Shown here: piece after piece, positions 17,925 to 27,601 of the stretch
Numbering within the stretch: position 1 is the stretch's first letter
How the letters are laid out: each line of letters begins with the position of its first letter
Source: Desulfurococcales archaeon
GTDB lineage: Archaea > Thermoproteota > Thermoprotei_A > Sulfolobales > Desulfurococcaceae
Length of the DNA: 64,000 bases
Assembly: GCA_015520735.1 (NCBI GenBank)
Contig: WAPN01000037.1
Span: 1-64,000 of the forward strand
Direction: 5' to 3'
The notes under the pieces: generated by a model
The model's database searches: none
The model's input: the letters and a program-made list of their open reading frames with translations, nothing else
Told to the model about the DNA's origin: nothing
Translations under genes and position numbers: made by a program

Positions 17925-18728
17925 ATGAAGACGATTAAGGGAATGCTTTTCAAGATTTACAAGGTGATATCGAAACCCGTTTACAAATTATACGAGAGAA
18001 TTCTGTGGATGCAGATAAAAGACGGGCCGTTTCCAGTTCATATCGGAATAATCCCTGACGGTAATAGGAGATGGGCTAGGAGGCTTGGAATGGATCCTAT
18101 GTTTGGGCATAAGATAGGGTATGAAAGAATAAAGGATGTTATCAACTGGATACTTGAACTAAACGTTGAGGCAATAACAGTATATGCTATGTCTAGTGAG
18201 AACTGTCTTTATAGGCCTGAACAAGAAAGAAGACACTTATTTGAACTAGCTAGAAAGGGTCTTCAAGAACTTATGAATATGAGAGCAATCCATGAAAATA
18301 AGGTTCGGGTCAGAGTTTTTGGGAAGCTTGACCTTGTTCCAAGAGACATCGTAGAGCTCGCCAAAAAACTAGAGCAAATAACCAAAGATTATGATAAACA
18401 CGTATTGAATATAGCGTTATGTTATGGCGGACGCGACGAAATAATAAATGCTGTTAAAAGGATAGGCATGGATATAAAGGAGGGCAAGCTTGAGCCCAAC
18501 GACATAAATGAGGAGATATTCTCACATTATCTGTACACTGATGGAATTCCTGATCCTGATCTAATCATCAGGACTAGTGGTGAAGTGAGGATAAGTAATT
18601 TCCTCTTATGGCAGTCAGCATATAGTGAGCTGTATTTCTGTGATGTCTTCTGGCCAGAGTTTAGAAAAATCGATTTCTGGAGAGCAATAAGAAACTATCA
18701 GCATAGAGAAAGAAGATTTGGTAGATAA
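17925..18728 (+). CDS. uppS: cis-Prenyltransferase (polyprenyl diphosphate synthase)
   Basis: Makes the long cis-polyprenyl diphosphate that becomes the dolichol-type carrier for N-glycosylation. 267 residues with the complete set of motifs: HIGIIPDGNRRWARR, GHKIGYE, YAMSSENCLYRP, DLIIRTSGEVRISNFLLWQ and ELYFCDVFWPEF. The ATG is preceded by AAGGGAT. Length is normal for archaea. Confidence 0.95.
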   Translation: MKTIKGMLFKIYKVISKPVYKLYERILWMQIKDGPFPVHIGIIPDGNRRWARRLGMDPMFGHKIGYERIKDVINWILELNVEAITVYAMSSENCLYRPEQERRHLFELARKGLQELMNMRAIHENKVRVRVFGKLDLVPRDIVELAKKLEQITKDYDKHVLNIALCYGGRDEIINAVKRIGMDIKEGKLEPNDINEEIFSHYLYTDGIPDPDLIIRTSGEVRISNFLLWQSAYSELYFCDVFWPEFRKIDFWRAIRNYQHRERRFGR

Positions 18729-18743
18729 TTTTTATGGACTGTT

Positions 18744-19661
18744 TTATTTCGACTCCTCAAAGATATCTTCAACGTCTCCGTACAGAACTTTTAGCTCTTC
18801 GAGCGTTAATCTCTTCTCACCGCGTTTTATCTTTTCTTCAACCCTACGGCGTTTCTCCTCCAGGATTTTCTTAAGTTTGCTTTTTTCTATTTCTCTTAGA
18901 ACCTCTTGATACTTTTCCCTAAGGGACCTTAGGTCAGCCACGCTCTTATTTATTTCCTCTGATAATTCATCAAGACGCTTTTGCCTCTCTTCAATAGATT
19001 TGCTCAGCTCGTCTACCTTTTCGCTCATCTCATTAATTCTAGTTCTCAGTGCATTTCTTTCTTCATCTAGTTTGCTTATCTTGTTACTTAATTCATTGAT
19101 TTCTTTTGTAAGGGCGTTTATTACGAGTCTTAATCCTTTTAGCTCAGCGCGTAGCTCTATGTATTCCTTCTTCTCCTGTTTGGCTTTCAGGGCCTTTTCA
19201 AGCAAGTCCTCAAGACGCGCTATTTCCCTTATGATCCTGTTTTCTTCTTCTACAGAAAGTATTCTGGTCTGCTGTATCCATTCAAGTCTTTCTATTTCTC
19301 TTCTTATTGCCGAGATCGGCATCCTTATCTCCTGATCTAGCATTTGTAGCTGCTCACGCTTTTCTCTTGCTAGACTTAAGAGTGTGCGGAGCTCCTGGAT
19401 CTTTTCTCTGCGTTCGCTACGTAATTCTCTGATCTTTTCAACGAGTTCTTGCCTCTTTATATTAAGCTCTTTTAGTTTTGACCTTAGCTTTTTTAGTTGT
19501 TCAATTAGCTTTCTTCTTTCTGACCTGAGATCCCTTAATTCGGAAATCAGAATTACGCGTTCGTTTTTAAAAGACTTGATTTGATTTCTGACTTCACCGA
19601 TCTGATTACTTATTTGTACCAATAATTGCTGGAAATTCTGTCCGCCACTGTTTTGTTCCAT
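18744..19661 (-). CDS. Long coiled-coil protein (COG1340-like)
   Basis: About 305 residues, nearly all heptad-type coiled coil rich in Glu, Lys, Arg and Leu, from about residue 15 to 285, with a kink near IRMPISAIRR. The N-terminus is Gln/Asn-rich and the end (RLTLEELKVLYGDVEDIFEE) is an acidic helix. It belongs to the archaeal coiled-coil proteins of unknown role, possibly related to chromosome or ribosome-associated factors. ATG 19661 is preferred. It follows the acetyl-CoA synthetase operon by about 20 bases. Confidence 0.75.
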   Translation of the reverse strand: MEQNSGGQNFQQLLVQISNQIGEVRNQIKSFKNERVILISELRDLRSERRKLIEQLKKLRSKLKELNIKRQELVEKIRELRSERREKIQELRTLLSLAREKREQLQMLDQEIRMPISAIRREIERLEWIQQTRILSVEEENRIIREIARLEDLLEKALKAKQEKKEYIELRAELKGLRLVINALTKEINELSNKISKLDEERNALRTRINEMSEKVDELSKSIEERQKRLDELSEEINKSVADLRSLREKYQEVLREIEKSKLKKILEEKRRRVEEKIKRGEKRLTLEELKVLYGDVEDIFEESK

Positions 19662-19681
19662 GATATTACCCACACCTTTCT

Positions 19682-20380
19682 CTACTGCTTCAGTATCACT
19701 CTAGCGTCCACGACTACTGCTCCATCTGGATAGGCAATTACAGGATTTAAGTCTACCGAATCAACCTCAGGGTTCTCCTCTAAGAGTTTGGCGACCGCAA
19801 TTATTATGTCTGCTATGGCCTTCTTGTCCACAGGCGGCTGGCCACGATAGCCCTCGAGAAGCTTTGCGGACTTTATTTCTTTCATCATCTCATAGGCGTC
19901 CTCATAGCTTATCGGAGCCACTCTGAATGATACATCTTTGAGTACTTCTACGAATATTCCTCCCAGGCCAAACATTACTACCGGGCCGAATATGTTGTCC
20001 CTTAGCCCACCGATAATTATCTCGAGTCCTTTCCTAGCCATTTTCTGTACAAGTATACCGGTTATACGGGCGCTCGGCACGTTCCTTGACACGTTCTCGA
20101 TTATATTTTTAGCTGCCTCGATTGCTTCCTCCTTGGAGTTTACACCGACAATTACACCGCCCACATCACTTTTATGGCTAATATCCGGACTGACGATCTT
20201 GAGGACTACTGGGAATCCCATTTTCTCCGCTAGCGCGCCAGCCTCCTCTGGAGTCTTTGCGAGTCCTGCATCAGCTATCGGCGCCCCATAGGCCTTGATT
20301 AGTTCTAGAGCTTCGTGCTCTAGGAGTTTTCTTCTTTCTTCTTTTAATGCATTTAGAATTATCTCTCTGGGCTCTACCAT
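19682..20380 (-). CDS. acdB: ADP-forming acyl-CoA synthetase, beta subunit
   Basis: ATP-grasp subunit of the enzyme that converts acyl-CoA, ADP and phosphate to acid, CoA and ATP, the main substrate-level ATP step of peptide- and sugar-fermenting archaea. 232 residues: LVKAYGAPIADAG-type opening, DISHKSDVGGV with the phosphate-accepting histidine, ATP-grasp strands (GLEIIIGGLRDNIFGPVVMF) and the DLNPVIAY magnesium site. It lies 6 bases after the alpha subunit gene. Confidence 0.93.
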   Translation of the reverse strand: MVEPREIILNALKEERRKLLEHEALELIKAYGAPIADAGLAKTPEEAGALAEKMGFPVVLKIVSPDISHKSDVGGVIVGVNSKEEAIEAAKNIIENVSRNVPSARITGILVQKMARKGLEIIIGGLRDNIFGPVVMFGLGGIFVEVLKDVSFRVAPISYEDAYEMMKEIKSAKLLEGYRGQPPVDKKAIADIIIAVAKLLEENPEVDSVDLNPVIAYPDGAVVVDARVILKQ

Positions 20381-20386
20381 CTTAGA

Positions 20387-21769
20387 TCACTCCCTCGCAA
20401 CTCCTCTTATCTTGGAGTAGAGATATAATGCTCTGAGGGCTCTCGCTGCCCTCTCAGGGGATTCAAATACTGGTATCCCTTTATCTTCAAGCAAGTCTTT
20501 AAATTTCTCCGCTTCTTTACTGCCTATCGATATCGCTATGATCGGTTTCCCGTATTTCCTTGCTTCAGCCAAGTAATCGGCCAGCTTGGAGGTTATACCC
20601 GGGACTTGTGGTAGAGCACCTACCACTACTGCGTCAACATCATGTCTCGGTAGCAGTATGTCAAGCACTACCTTGTATCTGTCATCGTCAGTATCTCCAG
20701 TCAAGTCTATGGGGTTCTCAACAATACAGTGTGGGGGCAATACTTTACGGAGCCCCTCTTTCAAGTCAGCCGGTGAACGGGGCAGTAGGAAGCCTTCTGT
20801 TGTGAGGGCATCTGTCAGCATTACCCCTACGCCGCCAGCATCTGTTACGACGTATACTTTTCTGCCTTTCATCAATGGCTGTGTTAGAAGGATCTTGGAT
20901 AGATCCATAATCTCGTCGAAGCTCATAGCCTCTATTAATCCGGCTTGTTTGATAGCTGCTTTGTAAATAGAGTAGTTCCCGGCAAGTGCCGCTGTGTGAC
21001 TTGCGGCGGCAGTGCTCCCTCTACCTGTCTTACCAGCCTTGTAAATTACGATCGGTTTTTTCTGAACCACTTCTTTGGCTTTCTCGATGAATAATCGTCC
21101 CCTGCCCGGTTTTAGGCCTTCTAGATACATTATTATCAAGCCTGTTTTATCGTCATTGGCCAAAAAATCTAGTAGGTCAACATCATCGACATCTATCTTG
21201 TTGCCATAGCTTATCGCTCTGGAGATCCCTATGTTTCTATAAGCCATCCAGTCGAGGAGAGCAGATGCAAATGCACCGCTCTGACTAATGAAGCTTATCT
21301 TACCTTTTGGCGGCCTCATCATTTTCTCATCTGGTAAGAAGAAGGTATCCACACCGCTCCAGTTATCATATATCCCAAGGCAGTTGGGGCCAAGTATTCT
21401 TATACCATATTCTCTTGAGATCTTTACGATTTCTTCTTCAAGACGTTTTCCTTCTTCAGTACCTGTCTCCCTGAAGCCTCCGGTTATTATTATCGTGGCC
21501 TTAACTCCCTTTTCCCCAGCATCGCGTAGAACCCGGGGAACCTTTGGTGCAGGTATCGCTATTACCACTAGATCTGGGGTCTCGGGAAGATCTTTTATGC
21601 TTGGATAACATTTAAGCCCCATAATCTCTTCATGCTTAGGGTTGACCGGATATATTCTGCCCCTGAATCTCTTCTTGAAGTTTGCCAGGATAACATTACC
21701 AACCTTGCCCGGCTTCGGGGAAGCACCAACTATGGCAACACTGTTAGGATTGAAGAACTTCTCGATCAA
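20387..21769 (-). CDS. acdA: ADP-forming acyl-CoA synthetase, alpha subunit
   Basis: CoA-binding subunit of ACD, homologous to succinyl-CoA synthetase alpha. About 460 residues: Rossmann CoA-binding domain (SVAIVGASPKPGKVGN), GPNCLGIYD, then the ligase domains with GRGSTAAASHTAALAGN containing the phosphorylated histidine. The longest frame begins at TTG 21787, but AAAGGTGATA upstream of TTG 21769 marks the latter. The alpha/beta genes form an operon. Confidence 0.93.
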   Translation of the reverse strand: MIEKFFNPNSVAIVGASPKPGKVGNVILANFKKRFRGRIYPVNPKHEEIMGLKCYPSIKDLPETPDLVVIAIPAPKVPRVLRDAGEKGVKATIIITGGFRETGTEEGKRLEEEIVKISREYGIRILGPNCLGIYDNWSGVDTFFLPDEKMMRPPKGKISFISQSGAFASALLDWMAYRNIGISRAISYGNKIDVDDVDLLDFLANDDKTGLIIMYLEGLKPGRGRLFIEKAKEVVQKKPIVIYKAGKTGRGSTAAASHTAALAGNYSIYKAAIKQAGLIEAMSFDEIMDLSKILLTQPLMKGRKVYVVTDAGGVGVMLTDALTTEGFLLPRSPADLKEGLRKVLPPHCIVENPIDLTGDTDDDRYKVVLDILLPRHDVDAVVVGALPQVPGITSKLADYLAEARKYGKPIIAISIGSKEAEKFKDLLEDKGIPVFESPERAARALRALYLYSKIRGVARE

Positions 21770-21879
21770 GAGAGTATCACCTTTCAACTATTCAATTGAT
21801 ATCCATCATGTTTCTACATTGATGTCCAGATTAAAATATTACGTATTAGGAGAACCTAACATATTACGCAAACAAATAC

Positions 21880-22665
21880 CTAGAGAACAGGCGAAGGCTC
21901 CTCCGTATAATAGTCTTCTCCACCAGCTACAACCCTCTGAATAACAGCATAGAGATTATCCATTCCGCTCATATTGGTAGATGATACAAATACAGTGTCG
22001 TGTGTCAATGTTTTTTCCGCTATTACCTGTACGTCTTCAGCATCCCATAGGATCCTGCCCTTCTTCTCTCTCATCACGGCAAGGGCAAGATATTCTGGTT
22101 CCTCCATATACTTATTAATCTCTTCTAACATCCAATCCTCGGCAAGATCGGTTTTCGTAAGTACAAGAACCTGAGGGAAACCTATTCTAACCCATGCACT
22201 AGCGGCTAACAGCAATGCTGAGAGGAAGTTAGAAGGACTCACTGCATATAATGTATCTATTAGAAAGAGCGATACAGCTTTCGCCGTCGAAACAATTGTG
22301 TTTAGAACTATGGGGCCTGACTCCCTGAACGCGAAAATCTCCATCTGGCCAGGAGTATCAAGTATTATGTAGTTTGTTTTAAGCGACCATATCTCCTCAC
22401 TTATTTCTTCCGCTTTCAAAGCTAGCATGTCAGCAGCCGCGACAAGAGCCCCGTTAGGGCCTAGACCATATTTTTTCATCAGGTCATGTGCATTAATGTA
22501 TTCTCTTACATCTATGGCTGGCTTATAAGGCAAATTTTCAACAGCAGGATCGAGATTTACTATGACCGAATCTAGAGAGTGCGACGATAAGTATTCTTGG
22601 AGAGAAGCAGACAATGTTGTCTTGCCGCTACCAGCAGTGCCAAGTACAATTATGAAGTAAGGCAT
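21880..22665 (-). CDS. GPN-loop GTPase
   Basis: About 261 residues. P-loop GTAGSGKTTL near the N-terminus, NLDPAVENLPY, the diagnostic GPN loop in GLGPNGALV, DTPGQMEIF and the NKxD-like TKTD. The family forms dimers and, in eukaryotes, is needed for RNA polymerase assembly; the archaeal role is open. The acidic C-terminus is typical. ATG 22665 is chosen; GTG 22677 overlaps the ribosome-binding site. Confidence 0.92.
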   Translation of the reverse strand: MPYFIIVLGTAGSGKTTLSASLQEYLSSHSLDSVIVNLDPAVENLPYKPAIDVREYINAHDLMKKYGLGPNGALVAAADMLALKAEEISEEIWSLKTNYIILDTPGQMEIFAFRESGPIVLNTIVSTAKAVSLFLIDTLYAVSPSNFLSALLLAASAWVRIGFPQVLVLTKTDLAEDWMLEEINKYMEEPEYLALAVMREKKGRILWDAEDVQVIAEKTLTHDTVFVSSTNMSGMDNLYAVIQRVVAGGEDYYTEEPSPVL

Positions 22666-22698
22666 GTATTTCCCCACACAGCCATATAGTACTAAATA

Positions 22699-23772
22699 TT
22701 AGATAAAGAAGAACTGCTTATGTGTTCCCCAGAAATGCCCTCTGAAATTAAGCCTATATCCACATTTCTTGCATCTAAAGTCCTCTGTTAGATTCCATTC
22801 GAGAACATAAAAGCCTCGTCGTTTCACCACGAGTGCCCCGCAATTAGGGCAGTATGTGTTTTCAAGCTCATGTCCCCACACATTACCTAGATAGACATGT
22901 TTTAATCCTTCCCCCATCGCTATTTTCGCCAGCTTTTCAAGCGTTTCAATAGGTGTTGGATAGAGGTCTGAAAGCCCGTATTGAGGATGAAACCTAAGTA
23001 TGTGGAACGGCGTTTCAGGGCCGAGGTTTTCAACGATCCATCGCGAAAGCCTCCGCATATCCTCTTCTTTGTCACCATACTCTGGCACAACCAAGTTTGT
23101 TATCTCTATCCACCATCCTTTCTCCTTCATGGCTAGGATCGACTCAAATATAGGCTCCGGGTCTAGAACTCCTATGAATTTCTTGTAAAACTCCTTGTTA
23201 CCTGCTCCCTTGAAATCTACCGTTGCTGCATCCATATAGGGTCCTATCTCGTCAATGGCTTCCGGCGTCACATATCCATTTGTCACCATAGTATTGAATA
23301 ACCCTTTCTTTTTCGCGAGCCTGGCGACATCATACATGAACTCATAAAATATTGTTGGCTCGTTGTATGTGTAGCTTATGCCTTGGCATCCATTGATTAT
23401 TGTTTGACGGACAACTTCTTCTGGCGTGAATAGCTCACCGAATAGTCTCTCCCTTCTTGTCTGACTCAATACCCAGTTCTGGCAGAACTTACAGAAGAAA
23501 TTACATCCCGCCGTTGAGATCGAGAACACATAGGCTCCTGGGTTGAAATGCATTAATGGTTTCTTCTCTATGGGATCCGGATTAGCGGCAGTCAGTAATC
23601 CGTATACAAGTGTGTATAGTTTCCCCTCATGATTATACCTGACACCACATGCTCCATAGGCGTGGTTGACAATTAAACACCTTCTATGGCAAAGGTTACA
23701 TCTGACTTTTTTATCCCCCAAGCTTTCCCAAAACCTCGCTAGCCTAGCGCCGGGTCTGTCAATAATCGACAT
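22699..23772 (-). CDS. Radical SAM enzyme of the AmmeMemoRadiSam system (PflA-like)
   Basis: 357 residues. N-terminal cysteine cluster CNLCHRRC with a following CGVR, radical SAM motif TAGCNFFCKFCQNW (C-x3-C-x2-C), YNEPTIF, and a C-terminal zinc ribbon (CPNCG...CKKCGY). This layout is that of the archaeal AmrS-type enzymes, related to pyruvate formate-lyase activase. The substrate is unknown. No Memo or AMMECR1 gene is adjacent here. ATG with GAGGGGT upstream. Confidence 0.88.
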   Translation of the reverse strand: MSIIDRPGARLARFWESLGDKKVRCNLCHRRCLIVNHAYGACGVRYNHEGKLYTLVYGLLTAANPDPIEKKPLMHFNPGAYVFSISTAGCNFFCKFCQNWVLSQTRRERLFGELFTPEEVVRQTIINGCQGISYTYNEPTIFYEFMYDVARLAKKKGLFNTMVTNGYVTPEAIDEIGPYMDAATVDFKGAGNKEFYKKFIGVLDPEPIFESILAMKEKGWWIEITNLVVPEYGDKEEDMRRLSRWIVENLGPETPFHILRFHPQYGLSDLYPTPIETLEKLAKIAMGEGLKHVYLGNVWGHELENTYCPNCGALVVKRRGFYVLEWNLTEDFRCKKCGYRLNFRGHFWGTHKQFFFI

Positions 23773-23869
23773 AATATACCCCTCTTTCCTTACTATTAGG
23801 AAATCTTTAGATATACATGTTATTATCTCTAAACATGTAGTTCAGCGAGCAACAATGCAGGGGTCACCT

Positions 23870-24781
23870 ATGTCAAGCAAAATAGTTGTTGTAGGCGGCC
23901 ATAACTATACTGATGAAGCTAAAGAACTAGCGGATTTGCTAGGCGCTTCTCACATAGGCTTGACGTATAAGCGTTTTCCCGATGGAGAGATCTATGTAAG
24001 ACTGGAGGAGCCAACCATAATTTCAGGCTCAATGACAGTATTATTGAATACAATGTATCCGTGTCAGAACGATATGTTCGTCGAGACATTGTTTCTTTTG
24101 AATGCAGTGAAGAGATACAATCCTAAAAGGATAATATTATGTATACCTTACCTAGCATATGCAAGACAAGACAAAGAGTTCCTCTCCGGTGAAGCCATAA
24201 GCGGTGAAGTGATAGTCAGGTCTTTATCATTGAGTGGCGCGGATACATTGATTGTTGTCGATATACATGCCCCACACCTTTTAGATCATTTTGGAGGTAA
24301 TACAGTTAATGTTCTTATTAGTGATCTCCTCGTAGGAGAAGCCCTTAAATCGATGAACAATCCACTTGTCCTGGCACCCGATAAAGGCGCTGTTGGGAGA
24401 GCCCGTTACGCGGCCGAGACGCTTGGCCTTGAGTACGATTATCTCGAGAAACACCGGGATCGCGTAACAGGAGAGATAACCATTAAGCCTAAGAGGTTAA
24501 GCGTCAAGGACCGAGACGTGATCATAGTTGACGATATCATAAGTACGGGTGGAACAATAGCCAAAGCCTCGGAAATAGTATTAGAACAAGGCGCTAGAAA
24601 AGTCTATGTTGCCGCGTCACACACTCTTCTAATCGGTGACGCTCTAAATAAGATCAAAAGAAGCGGTGCCAAAATGATAATAGCTGCTAATACCCTTGCT
24701 CAGAAAATTAATGACAACTTTATCCGTTATGTGGACGTGATCCCTAGACTTAAAGAAGTTATTGGTACCTTAATCAGCTAA
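23870..24781 (+). CDS. prs: Ribose-phosphate pyrophosphokinase
   Basis: Forms PRPP from ribose 5-phosphate and ATP for nucleotide and histidine synthesis. About 303 residues with FPDGEIYVRLEEP, the YARQDKEF loop, VVDIHAPH, PDKGAVGRARYAAE and the PRPP-binding VDDIISTGGT. The open frame extends 68 codons upstream over the radical SAM gene, but AGGGGT stands 5 bases before ATG 23870, which fits the family N-terminus (SKIVVVGG). Confidence 0.95.
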   Translation: MSSKIVVVGGHNYTDEAKELADLLGASHIGLTYKRFPDGEIYVRLEEPTIISGSMTVLLNTMYPCQNDMFVETLFLLNAVKRYNPKRIILCIPYLAYARQDKEFLSGEAISGEVIVRSLSLSGADTLIVVDIHAPHLLDHFGGNTVNVLISDLLVGEALKSMNNPLVLAPDKGAVGRARYAAETLGLEYDYLEKHRDRVTGEITIKPKRLSVKDRDVIIVDDIISTGGTIAKASEIVLEQGARKVYVAASHTLLIGDALNKIKRSGAKMIIAANTLAQKINDNFIRYVDVIPRLKEVIGTLIS

Positions 24782-24794
24782 TCTATAATTAGAT

Positions 24795-25811
24795 GTGGAG
24801 AATATGAAACACGTGTTTAGGCTCGATGCCTCTAATCTGGTTTTATCTTTTAAGGAGTTATCTGCCCTCCTCGAGACATATACTGGACAAGCAATCGATC
24901 CGGAATCATGCATTTCTTCCTTATGCATAATCGATGTTGATGATCGTATTTTTAAGAAAGTGGTTGCAAGAGCTGGATACATTAAAGAGGCTGGACAATT
25001 AATTGCAATCGGAGATCTAAGTGATCCCGCCAAGGATATTTTCATTGATCAAAATCCTATTGAAGCAGGCAGGTATACTATAAAATATATCCGGTTATCA
25101 TCATTTATCATCGATATCAGCCAAGATTATCTGAGGAATATGATCATAAGGAAGATCGGCATCATACCTGATAGGAGGGGCCAACGAATAGTTTTATCCT
25201 ATATTGTGAATAATCTAGTTATAACTGTCGTTCTGAATTACATACGTAGGGCTAAAAACTACGAGTACCGTGCTCCGTCAAAAAGACCCTTTTTCAGAAG
25301 CATAGCCTTACCTGTCAGGCTTTCTAGGGCTTTGATCAACCTTACGAGGCTTAAGGAAGGCGAAAAAATCCTTGACCCGTTCGCTGGGACGGGAAGCATT
25401 CTGCTTGAAGCATACCATATGGGTTTGAAGAGTATAGGCGTAGAGCTTGACTGGAAGATTTCACATGGTTGCATAACTAACCTTAAGCACTATCATGTGC
25501 CAGCACCACTTCTTCTCGCTGACTCTACAGAGCTTGAATTGCAGGATATTGATGGTATAGCAACTGATCCACCGTACGGTAGAGCCGCAAGTACTCATGG
25601 AAAAGAATCATTCTCTATATATAGGCGTTTCATAGAGAAAGCCTCGGAATGGCTTCGTAGGAGGGGTTATCTAGTGTTTATGTCGCCGACATACTTCAAT
25701 GAGCATATCGATGAAGCACTATGTAGTTATGGCCTAATACTCTGTGATAAGATATACATGTATGTGCACGGCGGGCTTACAAGAACAATTTATGTAGTTG
25801 AAAAGCCATGA
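24795..25811 (+). CDS. tRNA G10 N2-methyltransferase (Trm11/Trm-G10 type)
   Basis: 338 residues. An N-terminal THUMP-like part is followed by a SAM-dependent methyltransferase domain with DPFAGTGSILLEAY, IGVELDWK and the catalytic ATDPPYGR. Archaeal members make m2G10 or m2,2G10 in tRNA. It starts 13 bases after prs (GTG 24795 or ATG 24804) and overlaps rnz by 4 bases, so tRNA modification and processing genes are coupled. Confidence 0.88.
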   Translation: MENMKHVFRLDASNLVLSFKELSALLETYTGQAIDPESCISSLCIIDVDDRIFKKVVARAGYIKEAGQLIAIGDLSDPAKDIFIDQNPIEAGRYTIKYIRLSSFIIDISQDYLRNMIIRKIGIIPDRRGQRIVLSYIVNNLVITVVLNYIRRAKNYEYRAPSKRPFFRSIALPVRLSRALINLTRLKEGEKILDPFAGTGSILLEAYHMGLKSIGVELDWKISHGCITNLKHYHVPAPLLLADSTELELQDIDGIATDPPYGRAASTHGKESFSIYRRFIEKASEWLRRRGYLVFMSPTYFNEHIDEALCSYGLILCDKIYMYVHGGLTRTIYVVEKP

Positions 25812-26566
25812 ATACAAAAATATTCATGCTGGGAACGGGTGCCGCGATCCCCATGAAAAGAATGCTTCCCTGCATCTGTATTAAAGTAGATTCGAATTTA
25901 TACGTCTTTGATATAGGAGAGGGATGCCAGAAAACTATGCTGGAAATGGGGTTGAGCCCAGTCAAAATAAAGGTTATATTCGTAACCCATCTCCATGGCG
26001 ATCATTATCTCGGGATATTTGGTCTCCTACAGACAATGCATCTAATGAGCCGAGAAAAAGAACTCCTAATAATAGGGCCTGGTCGGCTATCGAGCATATT
26101 GAACGCTTATGCTTCTTCAGGCCTGCTAAACATAGGCTTTCCATTATATTTCGAACCATTACATGAAGGAACAGTCTACAAAGATGATAAGATCGCTGTA
26201 TCATCATTTTTAGTTGACCATATTCCATCATCTTACGGTTATGTTATTGATATTATAAGGAACAACAAGAGGATCACCTATACTGGTGATACGAGACCAT
26301 GTCATTCAATAGTTGATAACTCGAAGAATGTTGATGTATTAATTCATGAATCAACATTTACTAGTGATATGGCCGAGGAAGCCCATGCCCAAGGCCATTC
26401 AACAGCGCTAGATGCAGCTATGGCGGCAGTGAATGCTAAGGCTGATCTGCTTGTGCTAACCCATATAAGTGCGAGGTATGATGACCCCTTGGAGTTGTAT
26501 AGAGATGCATCAAGAATATTCAACAATGTTGTTGTCGCCGAGGATAGAATGGTTATATACTTATAG
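25808..26566 (+). CDS. rnz: Ribonuclease Z
   Basis: Metallo-beta-lactamase endonuclease that cuts tRNA precursors 3' of the discriminator base. 252 residues: LGTGAAIPMKRMLP opening, the zinc motif THLHGDHYLG, later TGDTRPC, HESTF, and HAQGHSTALDA, and LTHISARY near the end. Relevant here because none of the three tRNA genes in this window encodes CCA. ATG overlaps the previous stop. Confidence 0.95.
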   Translation: MNTKIFMLGTGAAIPMKRMLPCICIKVDSNLYVFDIGEGCQKTMLEMGLSPVKIKVIFVTHLHGDHYLGIFGLLQTMHLMSREKELLIIGPGRLSSILNAYASSGLLNIGFPLYFEPLHEGTVYKDDKIAVSSFLVDHIPSSYGYVIDIIRNNKRITYTGDTRPCHSIVDNSKNVDVLIHESTFTSDMAEEAHAQGHSTALDAAMAAVNAKADLLVLTHISARYDDPLELYRDASRIFNNVVVAEDRMVIYL

Positions 26567-26950
26567 CCTAGGAGCGAGCCAGTCAATAACGCTCCTAATA
26601 TCATCGGCTTCTATAATTATCCTTACAGCACCTAGAGGAGATTCACGCTCATTATCTATCAATGAGATCTTGCCCATGTAGGCGGCTTGCTTATGGAATA
26701 AGATCTCTACTCTATTACCACGCTTCCTACGATATATATATGATCTCACTGCAGGAATAATCTGTGAGACCCTTATAGCTTCGTAGAGGGGCTTAATGGA
26801 CGAAAGCTCTGCAGACTCACCATATATTATCCTGTATCCGGGGCCTTCACGTTCGGCTAGTTGACCTTTGTAGAATGTCTTTATAGCTTTTTTGACTTTC
26901 TCGAGGTTTTCTGTTGGATAGAGTGGTGCCTCAATGTATATCCTTATCAA
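26561..26950 (-). CDS. UPF0201 (DUF54) protein, possible RNA-binding
   Basis: 129 residues beginning MIRIYIEAPLYPTENLEKV, with the family segments IPAVRSYIYRRKR, LFHKQAAYMGKISL and SPLGAVRIIIEADD. The archaeal UPF0201 fold resembles a ribosomal-protein-like alpha-beta domain; function unproven. The start is TTG with AAGGTG 7 bases upstream. It overlaps the end of the kinase gene by 20 bases; the same UPF0200-UPF0201 pair is common in archaea. Confidence 0.85.
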   Translation of the reverse strand: MIRIYIEAPLYPTENLEKVKKAIKTFYKGQLAEREGPGYRIIYGESAELSSIKPLYEAIRVSQIIPAVRSYIYRRKRGNRVEILFHKQAAYMGKISLIDNERESPLGAVRIIIEADDIRSVIDWLAPRL

Positions 26951-27512
26951 CTCCGAGCACCTTTTCTAACACTCTTGTTACTTGTTTCTTTGTCTCCTCG
27001 ATCGACTCCTCGTTTACGATCATATAGTCTGCCAAAGCAATAACATTACCTATTCCGAAACTGAGCTCTGTCATATCCCGTTTTACGAATTCTTCCCAGG
27101 TTTTCGGATCCCCAGGCCGCTGTCTCTCCTTGATTCTCTTAAACCTAGTCATGGGAGATGCATGAACAGCTATTATTTCGACCGATTCTCCAGCGGTTTT
27201 GAATATGTTTACCTCTGTAAGGCTTCTGACCCCATCAATGATGACTATGCCTTGCTCTTCTTTGATCATCTCTAACGTCTTCCTAGCAACAATATCATCG
27301 CCATATTTCTCGCGTAGTTCTTGGGCAGTTCTCCTCATGTTTTCCGGCGTTATACTACCGTATTTCCTGATCGTCTCCTCTCTTATGACGTCACCCATAC
27401 AATACGTTGGTATGCCCATCTCTCTAGCCATGTTGGACACAATGCTCTTGCCAGCGCCGGGCATACCTGTAACCAGGAGAAATCTCAGCTTTTTGTGCGA
27501 CATACTATTCAT
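26931..27512 (-). CDS. UPF0200-type nucleotide kinase (dephospho-CoA kinase-like)
   Basis: 193 residues. P-loop VTGMPGAGKSIV, GDVIREE, the REQRPGD-type lid (here KERQRPGDPKTW) and VNEES near the end. Belongs to the archaeal P-loop kinases related to dephospho-CoA and adenylate kinases; the substrate is not known from sequence alone. Two ATGs nine bases apart are possible starts. Confidence 0.85.
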   Translation of the reverse strand: MNSMSHKKLRFLLVTGMPGAGKSIVSNMAREMGIPTYCMGDVIREETIRKYGSITPENMRRTAQELREKYGDDIVARKTLEMIKEEQGIVIIDGVRSLTEVNIFKTAGESVEIIAVHASPMTRFKRIKERQRPGDPKTWEEFVKRDMTELSFGIGNVIALADYMIVNEESIEETKKQVTRVLEKVLGVDKDIH

Positions 27513-27601
27513 TCCACAGCCCTAATCAAGGATTTTTGAGAAACCAATTTAATGTTTCCCGCCAGTATTAAAGGTTTAAGTGAAGAGCAGGGTGAATAGT
27601 T

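Noticed and set aside
24770-25045. Minus-strand frame opposite the Trm-G10 gene
   Set aside because: Serine-rich shadow of the coding strand; the plus-strand product is a recognisable enzyme.
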